Assembly: GCA_036794825.1 (NCBI GenBank)
Contig: DAIRGA010000001.1
Span: 62,001-126,000 of the forward strand
Direction: 5' to 3'
DNA: 64,000 nucleotides
From: RZYY01 sp036794825
GTDB lineage: Bacteria; Bacteroidota; Bacteroidia; Bacteroidales; 4484-276
Both the position numbers and the translations under genes were made by a program. Under the pieces are notes generated by a model. It saw only the letters and a list, made by a program, of their open reading frames with translations, had not been told where the DNA came from and did no database searches. Position 1 is the first letter of the stretch, and every line of letters begins with the position of its first letter. Shown here one piece after another: positions 30,306 to 40,500 of this stretch.

Positions 30306-31202
30306 ATGAAAACATTGAGTACAGTAGCTGATTATAATAATTACTTTAACCTTGGCGCTCCTATGCACCCGCTGATGGATGTAAAGAATTACAGGCTCGC
30401 ACTTCCAAAGTTCCCCAACGAAATCAACGAAATCCAGGTAAATCTATTTAAAGTTCTAATAAAGAAAAACTTTCAGGTAGCTTCTTATTACGGTAAAACA
30501 TCCTATTTCACAAGTAATTGGATTATGCTTTTTATGGAACCGGGACAGATGTTGTCACGGCAGGCTATTGAGTTTTGGGACGGATATTGTTTGGTTTTTC
30601 ATCCGGAACTAATTAAAAACCACCCTCTGGCCAAGAAAATCTCGGACTATGATTTTTTTAATTATGGGATCAACGGCGCTTTGCTTTTAACGGAAAGGGA
30701 AGAAAAGGTAATTACTACTTTGTTCGAGGGTATTTACGAAGAATTGCTTTTGAACGGTGAACAGACCAACACGGATGTTTTTATTGCTTTCCTAAATGTG
30801 ATTTTGTCCTACTCAAAGGAGTTTTATAAACGTCAGTTTAAAACCACATCCATCGTAAATAACAGTCTGATTGATAAGGTAAGAACCTATTTGAAACACT
30901 ACTATTCAGACCTTTCCAAGCCAGTTTTAAAAACTCCCACAGTGAAAAATATCGCCGATGAACTAAAAGTTACTCCAAACCATTTGTGTGATCTGGTCAA
31001 AAAAGGAACCGGAATGTCCACTATAGAATTGATTCATGAGTTCATCATAGAACGGGCAGAAATCTTGCTAACCCAGACCGATTTGACCATTTCCGAAATT
31101 TCCTGCCTTCTTGGATTTGAAAATCCTGCCTACTTTAGCCGCCTCATCCGGAGCAAAACAGCCAAAACACCTTCCGAAATTAAGCTACAGAGAAAAGTAT
31201 AA
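30306..31202 (+). CDS. AraC-family transcriptional regulator
   Basis: The 298-residue protein has an N-terminal ligand-binding-like region (about 1-180) and a C-terminal double helix-turn-helix of the AraC/XylS type (about 205-296). The two HTH units are visible: VKNIADELKVTPNHLCDLVK and LTISEISCLLGFENPAYFSR, followed by the expected KTAKTPSEIK end. The N-terminal part resembles the cupin-like sensors of Bacteroidota AraC regulators (FHPELIKNHPLAKKI). The next genes downstream on the same strand are the two T9SS cargo proteins, starting 172 bases later, so they are candidate targets, but nothing in the DNA proves this. Confidence 0.9.
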   Translation: MKTLSTVADYNNYFNLGAPMHPLMDVKNYRLALPKFPNEINEIQVNLFKVLIKKNFQVASYYGKTSYFTSNWIMLFMEPGQMLSRQAIEFWDGYCLVFHPELIKNHPLAKKISDYDFFNYGINGALLLTEREEKVITTLFEGIYEELLLNGEQTNTDVFIAFLNVILSYSKEFYKRQFKTTSIVNNSLIDKVRTYLKHYYSDLSKPVLKTPTVKNIADELKVTPNHLCDLVKKGTGMSTIELIHEFIIERAEILLTQTDLTISEISCLLGFENPAYFSRLIRSKTAKTPSEIKLQRKV

Positions 31203-31245
31203 GATTTTCCGTTTTTTGTGCAAGCCATACCTCATGGTTGAAATC

Positions 31246-31253
31246 TACTTTTG
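31246..31253 (+). promoter_or_regulatory. Putative -7 promoter element of the first T9SS cargo gene
   Basis: TACTTTTG matches TAnnTTTG exactly. It would give a leader of about 120 bases before the start at 31375. The nearest upstream TTTG is 27 bases away, too far for a normal -33 box. Confidence 0.35.
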
Positions 31254-31374
31254 GTCACTTTTTTAGGGGTGGGTTTATCAGAAATTTTATTCTCATTTAG
31301 AATTAGCTCTTACTTGTGGGAGTAGTAATTTCTATAAATTGGCCAAAGTATGATGTATTAATAACCAAAATCTA

Positions 31375-34368
31375 ATGTTTATGAAAAGTTTTACGATGTT
31401 TTTGCTGACTGTGATGCTTGTCACTGTTTACGCACGGGGAAATTTTGAATTACCGGATAATCGGATTGATTCTCAGTATGAAAATAAGAATGGAGAGGCA
31501 GATGCTGTGAGATCGGGTCCTATTGCCGGATTGTATACCATCAATAGCGGTCTTCCAACAACAGGAAACAACTTCAACAGTTTCACTGATCTGGCCGCAG
31601 TGTTGAACACTTTTGGTATTGATGGCACTGTTGAAGTAACAGTGGCAAGTGGTAGTGGACCCTATAATGAACAAATAATCCTTGGAATTATTCCCGGAAG
31701 TAATGCTGAAAACACAATCATCATCAACGGAAATGGTGAAATCTTGCAGTATTTATCAACAAACACAAACGAAAGGGCAACATTAAAGCTGAATGGTACT
31801 GATTACGTAACCATTGATAACGTGATTTTTAAAGCATTAGGAACAACTTCAACTGAGTATGGTTTCACAGTACAGCTTATGAATGGGGCTGATTTCAATA
31901 CTTTTACCAATTGCCAGTTCATCACCGATGTATCTTCAACGACTCAAAATTATGCTGCTTTTGTAGCGGGCAACAGTGCAACCAACGCTGCCACAACCGG
32001 ATTAGCAGCTAACTACCTGACCATTGATAATTGCAGAGCAGTGGGTGGTTATCAGTGTTTGGTAATAAATGGTCCTGTAGCCCCGCCGTGGTCTTTGGGA
32101 AATTCGGTAACCAACACAAGTGTTGAAGATTTTAATCAATTTGGTTTGTATTTGCGCGGACAAAACAATTCAGTTTTTGAAAATAATAGCATCAGCCGCC
32201 CGACCAGAACTGCAATTTCGACAACTTATATGTTGTATGTAGCCAATGATATGTCAGGATCAAAGGTGATGAATAACCACATCCATACTTTAGCAGCTCA
32301 GGGCGTTGCCGTTACAAGTACTTCGTATGGTATTTACGGCACTTCAGTTTCAGCAGTGGAGAACAATCCTTTGCTTATTGCCAACAACCTGGTGTATGGA
32401 TTCACGGGTATGAATGGAGGCCAGTATGGAATTTATATGGCAACCCTCCCCTCTGCACCCTCATTTGTGCGAATCTATCACAACTCTGTTTCATTGGATA
32501 ATGTAACACATCCCGGCGGATCGTTAGCCAGAGGTATTTATCATGGTGGGGCAACCAATGCCGGCGGTTTGATTGATATCAAAAACAATATTGTTTATGT
32601 CACTACAAATTCAACCGGCAACAAGCACTGTCTATATTTTCTGAATGCAAATGCCAACATATCAACAAACTACAATGTGTTGTTTAATGGAGCGGTTGCA
32701 GGAACAAATCATATCGGATTCTGGAATTCGACAAACTATACCTCCTTTTCTGATTGGCAGGGATTAGGGTTTGACGGTAACAGTGTAAATTCCGATCCGA
32801 TATTTGCCAATCTAAATGGAGGGAACTTAACGCCCACCTCGCCTGATGTTGATAATAAAGGGACAAATCTTTTGGCTTTTGTACCCAATGATTTTTATGG
32901 ATCACCAAGATCAGCAACTCCCGACCAGGGTGCTATTGAGTTTTTACTTGCATTATGCCCTGCGCCGGAGAGTTTACTAGCCACTCAGGTTACAGCAAGT
33001 TCTGCATTATTGTCATGGACTCCGGGTGGAAGCGAAAGTGCCTGGAACCTTGAATGGGGGGTTGCAGGATTTGCTCAGGGAGAAGGAACCCTGATCGAGG
33101 GAGTCATGGCGAATAGTGAGTACTTTCTGAGTATGCTTGCCCCATCTTCATCCTACGATTTTTATGTGCAGGCAGATTGTGGTAATGGATCAAAATTAAG
33201 TAGTGTGTGGGTAGGCCCCTATACCTTTACAACTAGCGAAGGACAATTGATTATGTTACCGGCCTCCGGACAGTGGGGATACATCTCCTCTTTTATCAAT
33301 TTCGAAGCTAAAATGATGCTTGAAGAAGCTATGGCAGATATTCTTGATCAAATGGTAATTATGATCGGTGCTAATGGAATATTCTGGCCGGGGCAGAACA
33401 TCAATACTATCGGTGAATGGAATTCCTATTTAGGATATAAATTAAAAATGAACCAGGCTGGTCACCTGGTGTTCCCGGGGCTGCCGGTTGAAGACCAATC
33501 TATAACTTTCACTGCCGGAACCCATATTATTCCTGTTCTGAGCGAAAATCCTGTTTCCATAACTGAATTGATAAATCCGCAAGACGTCACATTCATATTC
33601 GACCTTAACGGCAATATTTACTGGCCTGATGGAGGAATTTACACCTTAAACACACTTGTGCCAGGGTATGGATATTTGGCAAAGTTCAATAAAACAACAA
33701 CGCTTGATTTTGCCTCTGCTAAAACATCGGTGATGCCGGACAATGCAAGTACTTTAAATCTTTCATCACCATGGAACAACGTAATCAAAACCGGCGACTT
33801 GCATCTGGTTGGAATATCTGCTTCAGCCACCCGGTATTTGAGACCCGGCGATATCATTGGAGTTTTCGACACAAAAGGCTTGTGCACAGGAATCGCAGCG
33901 TATGCTGGCCACAATCAGCCATTTTTACTGGTGGTTTATGGCGACGATCCCGTAACAGAAAGTAAAGATGGCTTAACGGAAACTGAACCTATGCTTTTCA
34001 AACTTTACAGAGATGGCAGGGAAAGTTTGTTGCAGCCGTTGTTTGATCCGACGTTACCAAATCATAGCCAAGAATTTGCGCTAAGCGGACTCTCAATGAT
34101 CGAAGACCTGAAAGGTGATGCAACCGGAATAGGTAACGAGATAACAGATGCAATTAAAATACTCCCAAACCCGTCTTCGGGCAAGATATTGCTGAAAAAT
34201 GCTGAAATGCCACTCGAAATTGAGGTGCTTTCTGCTGATGGTAGAATCGTTTATCAAACTACACTGACAACAGAAATGCTTGACCTCAGGGGGCTTTCAC
34301 GTGGAATTTACTTTCTCCGTGTTGTTGACAAAGGGATCAATTCAATACAAAAAATCATTATTCAATAA
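31375..34368 (+). CDS. T9SS-secreted beta-helix protein with FN3, two-fold module and type A sorting domain
   Basis: The 997-residue protein has a signal peptide (MKSFTMFLLTVMLVTVYA, from the second ATG) and a right-handed beta-helix-like region (about 50-520) with repeated N-x-I/V turns (YLTIDNCRAV, SVFENNSIS, VMNNHIHTLAA, IDIKNNIVYV). A fibronectin-III-like domain (about 528-622) follows, then the two-fold module (about 625-780; GIFWPGQNINTIGEW, IYWPDGGIYTLNTL). A further domain (about 790-915; SPWNNVIKTGDLHLVG, LRPGDIIGVFD, GIAAYAG) precedes a T9SS type A sorting domain (about 925-997; ILPNPSSGKILL, LRGLSRGIYFLRVVD). It is predicted to cross the outer membrane through the T9SS and be anchored or released. 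The N-terminal 600 residues are closely related to the next gene. No enzymatic motif is clear; carbohydrate binding or adhesion is possible. Confidence 0.88.
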   Translation: MFMKSFTMFLLTVMLVTVYARGNFELPDNRIDSQYENKNGEADAVRSGPIAGLYTINSGLPTTGNNFNSFTDLAAVLNTFGIDGTVEVTVASGSGPYNEQIILGIIPGSNAENTIIINGNGEILQYLSTNTNERATLKLNGTDYVTIDNVIFKALGTTSTEYGFTVQLMNGADFNTFTNCQFITDVSSTTQNYAAFVAGNSATNAATTGLAANYLTIDNCRAVGGYQCLVINGPVAPPWSLGNSVTNTSVEDFNQFGLYLRGQNNSVFENNSISRPTRTAISTTYMLYVANDMSGSKVMNNHIHTLAAQGVAVTSTSYGIYGTSVSAVENNPLLIANNLVYGFTGMNGGQYGIYMATLPSAPSFVRIYHNSVSLDNVTHPGGSLARGIYHGGATNAGGLIDIKNNIVYVTTNSTGNKHCLYFLNANANISTNYNVLFNGAVAGTNHIGFWNSTNYTSFSDWQGLGFDGNSVNSDPIFANLNGGNLTPTSPDVDNKGTNLLAFVPNDFYGSPRSATPDQGAIEFLLALCPAPESLLATQVTASSALLSWTPGGSESAWNLEWGVAGFAQGEGTLIEGVMANSEYFLSMLAPSSSYDFYVQADCGNGSKLSSVWVGPYTFTTSEGQLIMLPASGQWGYISSFINFEAKMMLEEAMADILDQMVIMIGANGIFWPGQNINTIGEWNSYLGYKLKMNQAGHLVFPGLPVEDQSITFTAGTHIIPVLSENPVSITELINPQDVTFIFDLNGNIYWPDGGIYTLNTLVPGYGYLAKFNKTTTLDFASAKTSVMPDNASTLNLSSPWNNVIKTGDLHLVGISASATRYLRPGDIIGVFDTKGLCTGIAAYAGHNQPFLLVVYGDDPVTESKDGLTETEPMLFKLYRDGRESLLQPLFDPTLPNHSQEFALSGLSMIEDLKGDATGIGNEITDAIKILPNPSSGKILLKNAEMPLEIEVLSADGRIVYQTTLTTEMLDLRGLSRGIYFLRVVDKGINSIQKIIIQ

Positions 34369-34394
34369 GTTGAAGATCAACAATAGTTGAGATA

Positions 34395-34469
34395 AGAGGC
34401 TGTTTCGGAGGTCATTCTGGTTTGAAAGTCTGCAGAAAAAACCCGGCTCCCGAATCAGCCTCTGTTTTA
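34395..34469 (+). terminator. Possible terminator between the two T9SS cargo genes
   Basis: AGAGGCTGTTTCGG (34395-34408) pairs with CCGAATCAGCCTCT (34450-34463), 13 of 14 positions, around a 41-base loop, then GTTTTAA. The large loop and short T-run make it only moderately convincing; the next gene could be co-transcribed. Confidence 0.5.
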
Positions 34470-34575
34470 ATCTGATGAACTTGATCAGATGCCGATTACA
34501 AATTGCCTGGTTTACTGTCAATCTATTCTTCAATCAATATCAATAACTACAAGCAAAATCGTAAATAACAACCCA

Positions 34576-37500
34576 ATGAAAAAATTCTACCGACTTCTGA
34601 TGATAATCCCATTTGCATTTTCATCATTTTGCCAGGCTAACGCCCTGAACAATAATACGATGGATAATTCTTCACAATTATCCGGACATCCTGAAACAGT
34701 ATCAATTAAAACGATACTGGGCGGGCTTTCGGGAAGCTACACGGTAAACAGTACTCTTCCAACATCCGGGGACAATTTCAATAATTTCACCGACCTGGCC
34801 GCTTTGCTCAATACAGTGGGCATATCAGGTACTGTTACATTGGAAATTGTTGCTGGCACCGGTCCTTACACAGAGCAGGTTATCATCAACGAAATTTCAG
34901 GTAGCAGCGCTTCCAACCAATTGATCATTAATGGAAATGGTGAAACGTTACAATACCTTTCCACAAATTCCAACGAACGTGCCACTCTTAAAATGAACGG
35001 AACCGATTATGTTACGATCAACAACATGGTATTCAAATCGCTGGGAACGGGCAATGATGAGTATGGATTTACCGTACACCTTATGAATGGGTCAAATTAC
35101 AACACCTTCAACTACTGCGAGTTTATCACTGATATTAACTCCACCACCCAGAATTATGCGGCATTTGTTACCAGCAACAGCCATACTTCTGCCAATACAT
35201 CAGGGCTGGCGGTAAATCATCTCGCTGTTGATCATTGTATTGCCACCGGCGGGTATTACTGTCTGGTTGTAAACGGACCCACAACCTTGCCCTGGTCAGT
35301 GAATAATACAATTACCAATAATACCGTCAGGAATTTCTATCAGTATGGGATTTATCTGAGGGGGCAAAATAATTCAATCGTCAAAAACAACGTAATCTGC
35401 AGACCTGACCGAACTTCTGTTTCCACAACCTACATGCTTTTTATGAGTAATGATATGTCGGGAACCAGTGTAATGAACAATCACATTCACACGCTCGCAG
35501 CTCCGGGAGTAACTACAACCACCACTTCTAACGGGATTTATGGCACTTCGATTTCTTCAGCCTCTGACAACCAATTGCTCATAGCCAATAATCTTGTTTA
35601 TGGCTATACAGGAATGAATGGAGGGCAATACGGTATTTACCTCGCTACTTTAGCTACTGCACCCAGTTTTGTAAAAATCTATCATAATACCGTAGCGCTG
35701 GATAATGTTACCCACCCTGGAGCTTCGCTTGCACGCGGAATTTATCATGCAGGCGCCACCAATGCAGGCGGACTGATTGACATCAAGAACAACATAATCT
35801 ATGTTACCACCAATTCAACCGGGAATAAGCATTGTTTATACTTCCTCAATGCAAATGCTAACATTAACACCAACAACAATGTACTATTTAATGGTGCTAA
35901 TGCCGGAACCAATTTCACCGGATTTTGGAACTCAACCGGTTATGTAACGCTGGCAGAATGGCAAACCCAGGGTTTTGACCTGAACAGCAAGGACGATAAT
36001 CCTTTGTTTATCAATCTTAATGAAGGAAATCTAACACCGCAATCGCTGGCCATTGATAACATAGGCGCTAATTTACTTACCTATGTTCCCTTTGATTATT
36101 ACGGGCTTCCACGTTCAGAAAATCCCGATCCGGGCGCCATCGAATTTCTTCCGGCGACCTGTTTTCCACCATCTAACCTCATGGTTACAAATGTTACGCT
36201 TACCACAGCGATGCTGCAATGGGAACCTTCGGGCGACGAAACTTCCTGGAATGTGGAGTATGGTACTGGAGGATTTTCGCAAGGTACCGGGACAATAATC
36301 AACGGGATTATTGAAGCAGAAAAGCAAATTGATAATCTTTCTCCCGGAACAACTTATGATTTTTATGTTCAATCTGTGTGTGATCAAACCAGCATTAGCA
36401 CCTGGGCAGGACCCGCATCATTTACCACCCTCTGCGTACCCCTGGAACTGCCGATAGTTGAAGGGTTTGAAGGAAGCAATTTTCCGCCGCTTTGCTGGTC
36501 AAGAGCCTATATTGCAGGTGGCGGCAGCGGTTTGTGGAACAAAGTTACAAGCGGGACTTTCCCGGTTACCACTCCACATTCCGGTCAGGCAATGGCTCGT
36601 TACGGATCATTCGGATTTCCGGCAGGCACGGTCGGAATCCTTGCAAGTCCGGCATTCATTATAAACGAAAATGCTGTTGCAGTTAAGTTTTGGATGTATC
36701 GTGATGATGGAAATCTGTTGTTAAATGATTTGGTAAACGTTCATTTTAACACATCCCCAAATCTTGATGGAGCATCTTTAATAGGTTCCATAAACAGACA
36801 AATCGAACTTCCTCCGACAGTTCCGGCAAATGGCTGGTACGAGTATGGTTTTCAGGCGCCTCAGGGAACATTGAACCAGATCGGTTATTTCATTTTTGAA
36901 GGAGTGGGCGAAGCGGGAAACAATATGTATATTGATGATGTTGAGATTGTTGAATTGGAGCCTGGTGCAATTTCAGGATTTGTTACATCGGTTGCCGGTG
37001 GCGGAATAGAAGGCGCTCGTGTTTATTCAGGTAGCTACGAAGGCCTGACTAATGAGCAGGGATTTTACCAGATACAAAACATAGTACCCGGTATTTATAC
37101 ATTTTATTGCGAAGTTAATGGATACTTTACCTCTGTCGAAGAAAACATTTCCATACTATCCAACCAGACAACATCGCTCAATTTCTCACTTGATTTTGCT
37201 CAAATTGTCATCAACCCTTCATCCATTCAGGAAAATCTACCTCCCGATGGTAATTCTGTTAAAACTATAACCATATCCAATCCGGCCGGAACAGCGCCAT
37301 TGAGCTGGAGCGCATCGGTGATTTATGCATCAGGAAATAAAAAAGAATTGGATAGAAATGAACCATCCGGATTGGCATCTAATTGGACTTCTGAAGATAT
37401 TGCCTCATTTCATGATCTGCTTGAACCAGAATACCCGAATTCTGGCATAACTCCGGACTACCCCTTGGAAATTCAAACCATTAATGCAGGCACAGATTTA

Positions 37501-40500
37501 ACAAGTCAGAATTTACTTTGGAACAACGGTTCCTTCATCACCCATCCCGGTGCTGGCTTCGGCGGAAGTGATGTAAGCGCGTTGCAATCCAATCTTGGGA
37601 TGACTTCTTATGGTCCGAATGCTAACCATAACTCTTCAGCGGGTAACTATTTTTACCTTGCTGACGATTTTGAGGTTACCGGTAAATGGACAATCAATAC
37701 AATGACATTTTTTGGATATCAAACACTATCTACGACAACATCAACAATTACAGGTGTTTACCTCAGGATTTGGGATGGAATACCGGATCAGCCCGGTAGT
37801 TCTGTAGTTTGGGGGAATCTCACCACCAACCGTTTGAGCAGCTCGTCATGGAGTGGTGTTTACCGTGCGCCAATAGCTGACCTGTCTAACAATCAGCGTC
37901 CTGTAATGGAAATTGTTGCAGATTTGACGGGTTGTGAACTGAATGAAGGAATCTATTGGGTACAATATGGTTTCACCGGATCGCTTACTTCGGGTCCTTG
38001 GGGAGTACCGCTCACTATCCTTGGACAGACCACAACCTGCAATGCATTACATAAAACAAGTACCGGGTGGCAGCCCTTGCTGGATGCCGGTTCGCTTACC
38101 CAGCAGGGATTACCATTTCTTGTCAATGGCGAACTCACCAATTGGCTCTCATTGAATCCGTTAGCAGGCCAGATAAATCCCACAGAAAACCAAACAGTTA
38201 ATCTGAATTTCAATGCTGCAGGTCTCAGTGATGGTGTTTATCATGCCTTGATTAACTTTCAGCATAATGGACAAATTCCGGGTGAAGGAACAATAAGCTT
38301 TCCCGTTGAACTTACCGTTATCCCGCCATCTCTTCCTGGAACCCCTACTGATCCTCAACCAAATGCAAACGCCACCATGGTGCCGTTGCAACCTATCTTC
38401 TTGTGGGCCAACGGAACCTACACCACACAAGTAAAAATCAAGATTGAAAGAGTTCAGTTCCCATTCAATACTGATATTTATGAATCCCAATACTTTGCAG
38501 GAACTTCATTTGACCTCTCCAGTGTTGGAATTGAACTTCAACATAAAGCGAACTACAGATGGAGGATTACGGCAAAAAACTCAGTTGGAGAGAACATTGG
38601 ACCATGGTGGAATTTTCAAACTATTGGGAAAGGGAACATTGCAGGCATTGTTACAGATGCCTTTAGCGGTAATCCAATGCCGGGTGTCAACATGTCAATT
38701 GTTGGAACAACATTTCAGACTTTTACCGCAATTGATGGAACATTTTCTTTTGCCAGCATTTTGGAGGGTGTTTACGAACTAAGCGCTGCCTTTGATGGCT
38801 ATGTTACACAGAACCAGAGTGTTCAGGTCAACCATGGATTAACATCAAATGTCAGCTTTGTAATGAGTTTGTTTTTGCCGCCGCCTCTTGCTTTTACAGC
38901 TGAAATACAGAATTTTACCAATGTGCTACTTACCTGGAATGCGCCTGGTTCGATAGAGGAGTTGATTTATGATAACAATGTTGCTACAGCCTTTTATGTT
39001 TCACCCGGCTTCACGATGTCCACAAGAATGTCGCCTTCGCAATCCTGCCAACTCGTTAAAATGAAGTTTTTTACATCAACTCAACCAGGGGGTTTCCCAT
39101 TCAATGCTACACTTTTTAGCTGGAATGGCAATCAGCCAGGAACTGAGATTCTATATCAGCAAACTGTGAATGCTGAAGAACTCGATTGGCTGGAAGTTGA
39201 TGTTTCATCACAAAACCTATTTTTTAACGGAGATTTTGTGGTTGGATTTGGTTCAATCAACCCATTGGCTGCGTTGGGTTTTGATGCCAACCTCAACAAC
39301 GATAGATCATGGGATTTCAACAACAGCACACAACAATGGAATACATGGCCTCAGGCTTATCTCATACGTGCAGTGGTGCTTTATAGTGATGGAACACTTG
39401 CGGAATTGTCTCCTGCGCAGGGCAATGCTAATGTTTTATCCAACAAGATTCTGAATCATCCTTCCGATATTGCTGAAATTGAAGTAGTGCCATTATCTGA
39501 GAAAAATAATCTGAACACTCCCGTATTTAGTGGATACAATCTTTACCGCAACAACTCGCTGCTGACATTCACCACCGAAACCTCTTATTTTGATATGGAA
39601 CTGCCCGGCGGTACTTACACCTATACTTTAACAGCGGTTTATACTCAGGGAGAGTCAAATCCAGCAGGACCCGTTGCTGTCGGAATTGAATACCTGGGCA
39701 CAATCGAGGGAATGGTTACAGATCAGCAGTCGCGGGCTGGAGTATCAGGGGTATTGATCAGTGTTGATGAACTCAAAGGTTATTCGACTACCTCCAATGA
39801 ACAGGGTTTTTACAGTTTAAATATTCCTGTCGGTGATTATTCAGTAACAGCCTCAAAAGAAGGTTATTACACGCAAACAATTGGTCCGGTTTCAGTTACC
39901 CTGGCCCAAGTCGTTACAGTGGATTTTCAGCTTGCTTTTACCAGTCCGGTTTTGCTTTCCGCTACTCCCGATTTCTTCGGTGTTGCTCTCGAATGGCTTG
40001 GCAATCAGGCTATTCCACCTTATGCTGGTGAAAGGTTCAGTTCTTTCAATACTGCTGAGAGTGCTTTTGGATTCGAGGATGATGTGCCTTTTAACATCAA
40101 TGGCAGTGAATATTCTTTAATCAGTTGTGTTGTTGATTGCCCGCCAAACGCAATTAATGAAGAAGAGGAGTGCGGCATCAGTGCAAACGGTGGCTGCAAC
40201 GCAACGCCCAATTCCTTTCAAACCCTGAACGGGGGTGATGTGATTTGCGGAACCTCATGGGCCAACGGAACACAACGCGATACCGACTGGTATGAATTGG
40301 TGGTGGATTCACCAAAAACGCTTTCATGGACGGTTACAGCAGAATTTCCGGTTCTTCTTTTCCTGCTCGACGGCAACAATGGGTGTGACCAGTACACCGT
40401 ATTATCCTCTGCCTCAGGTGAGCCATGTCAAACGGTTACCGCATCGGCATCAGTCCCGCCCGGAGTTTACTGGCTCTGGGTTGGTCCGATAACATGGGAA

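Noticed and set aside
34489..34575. Upstream start for the giant T9SS protein at 34489
   Set aside because: The added 29 residues precede a textbook signal peptide beginning at 34576, and the start overlaps the inter-gene hairpin region.
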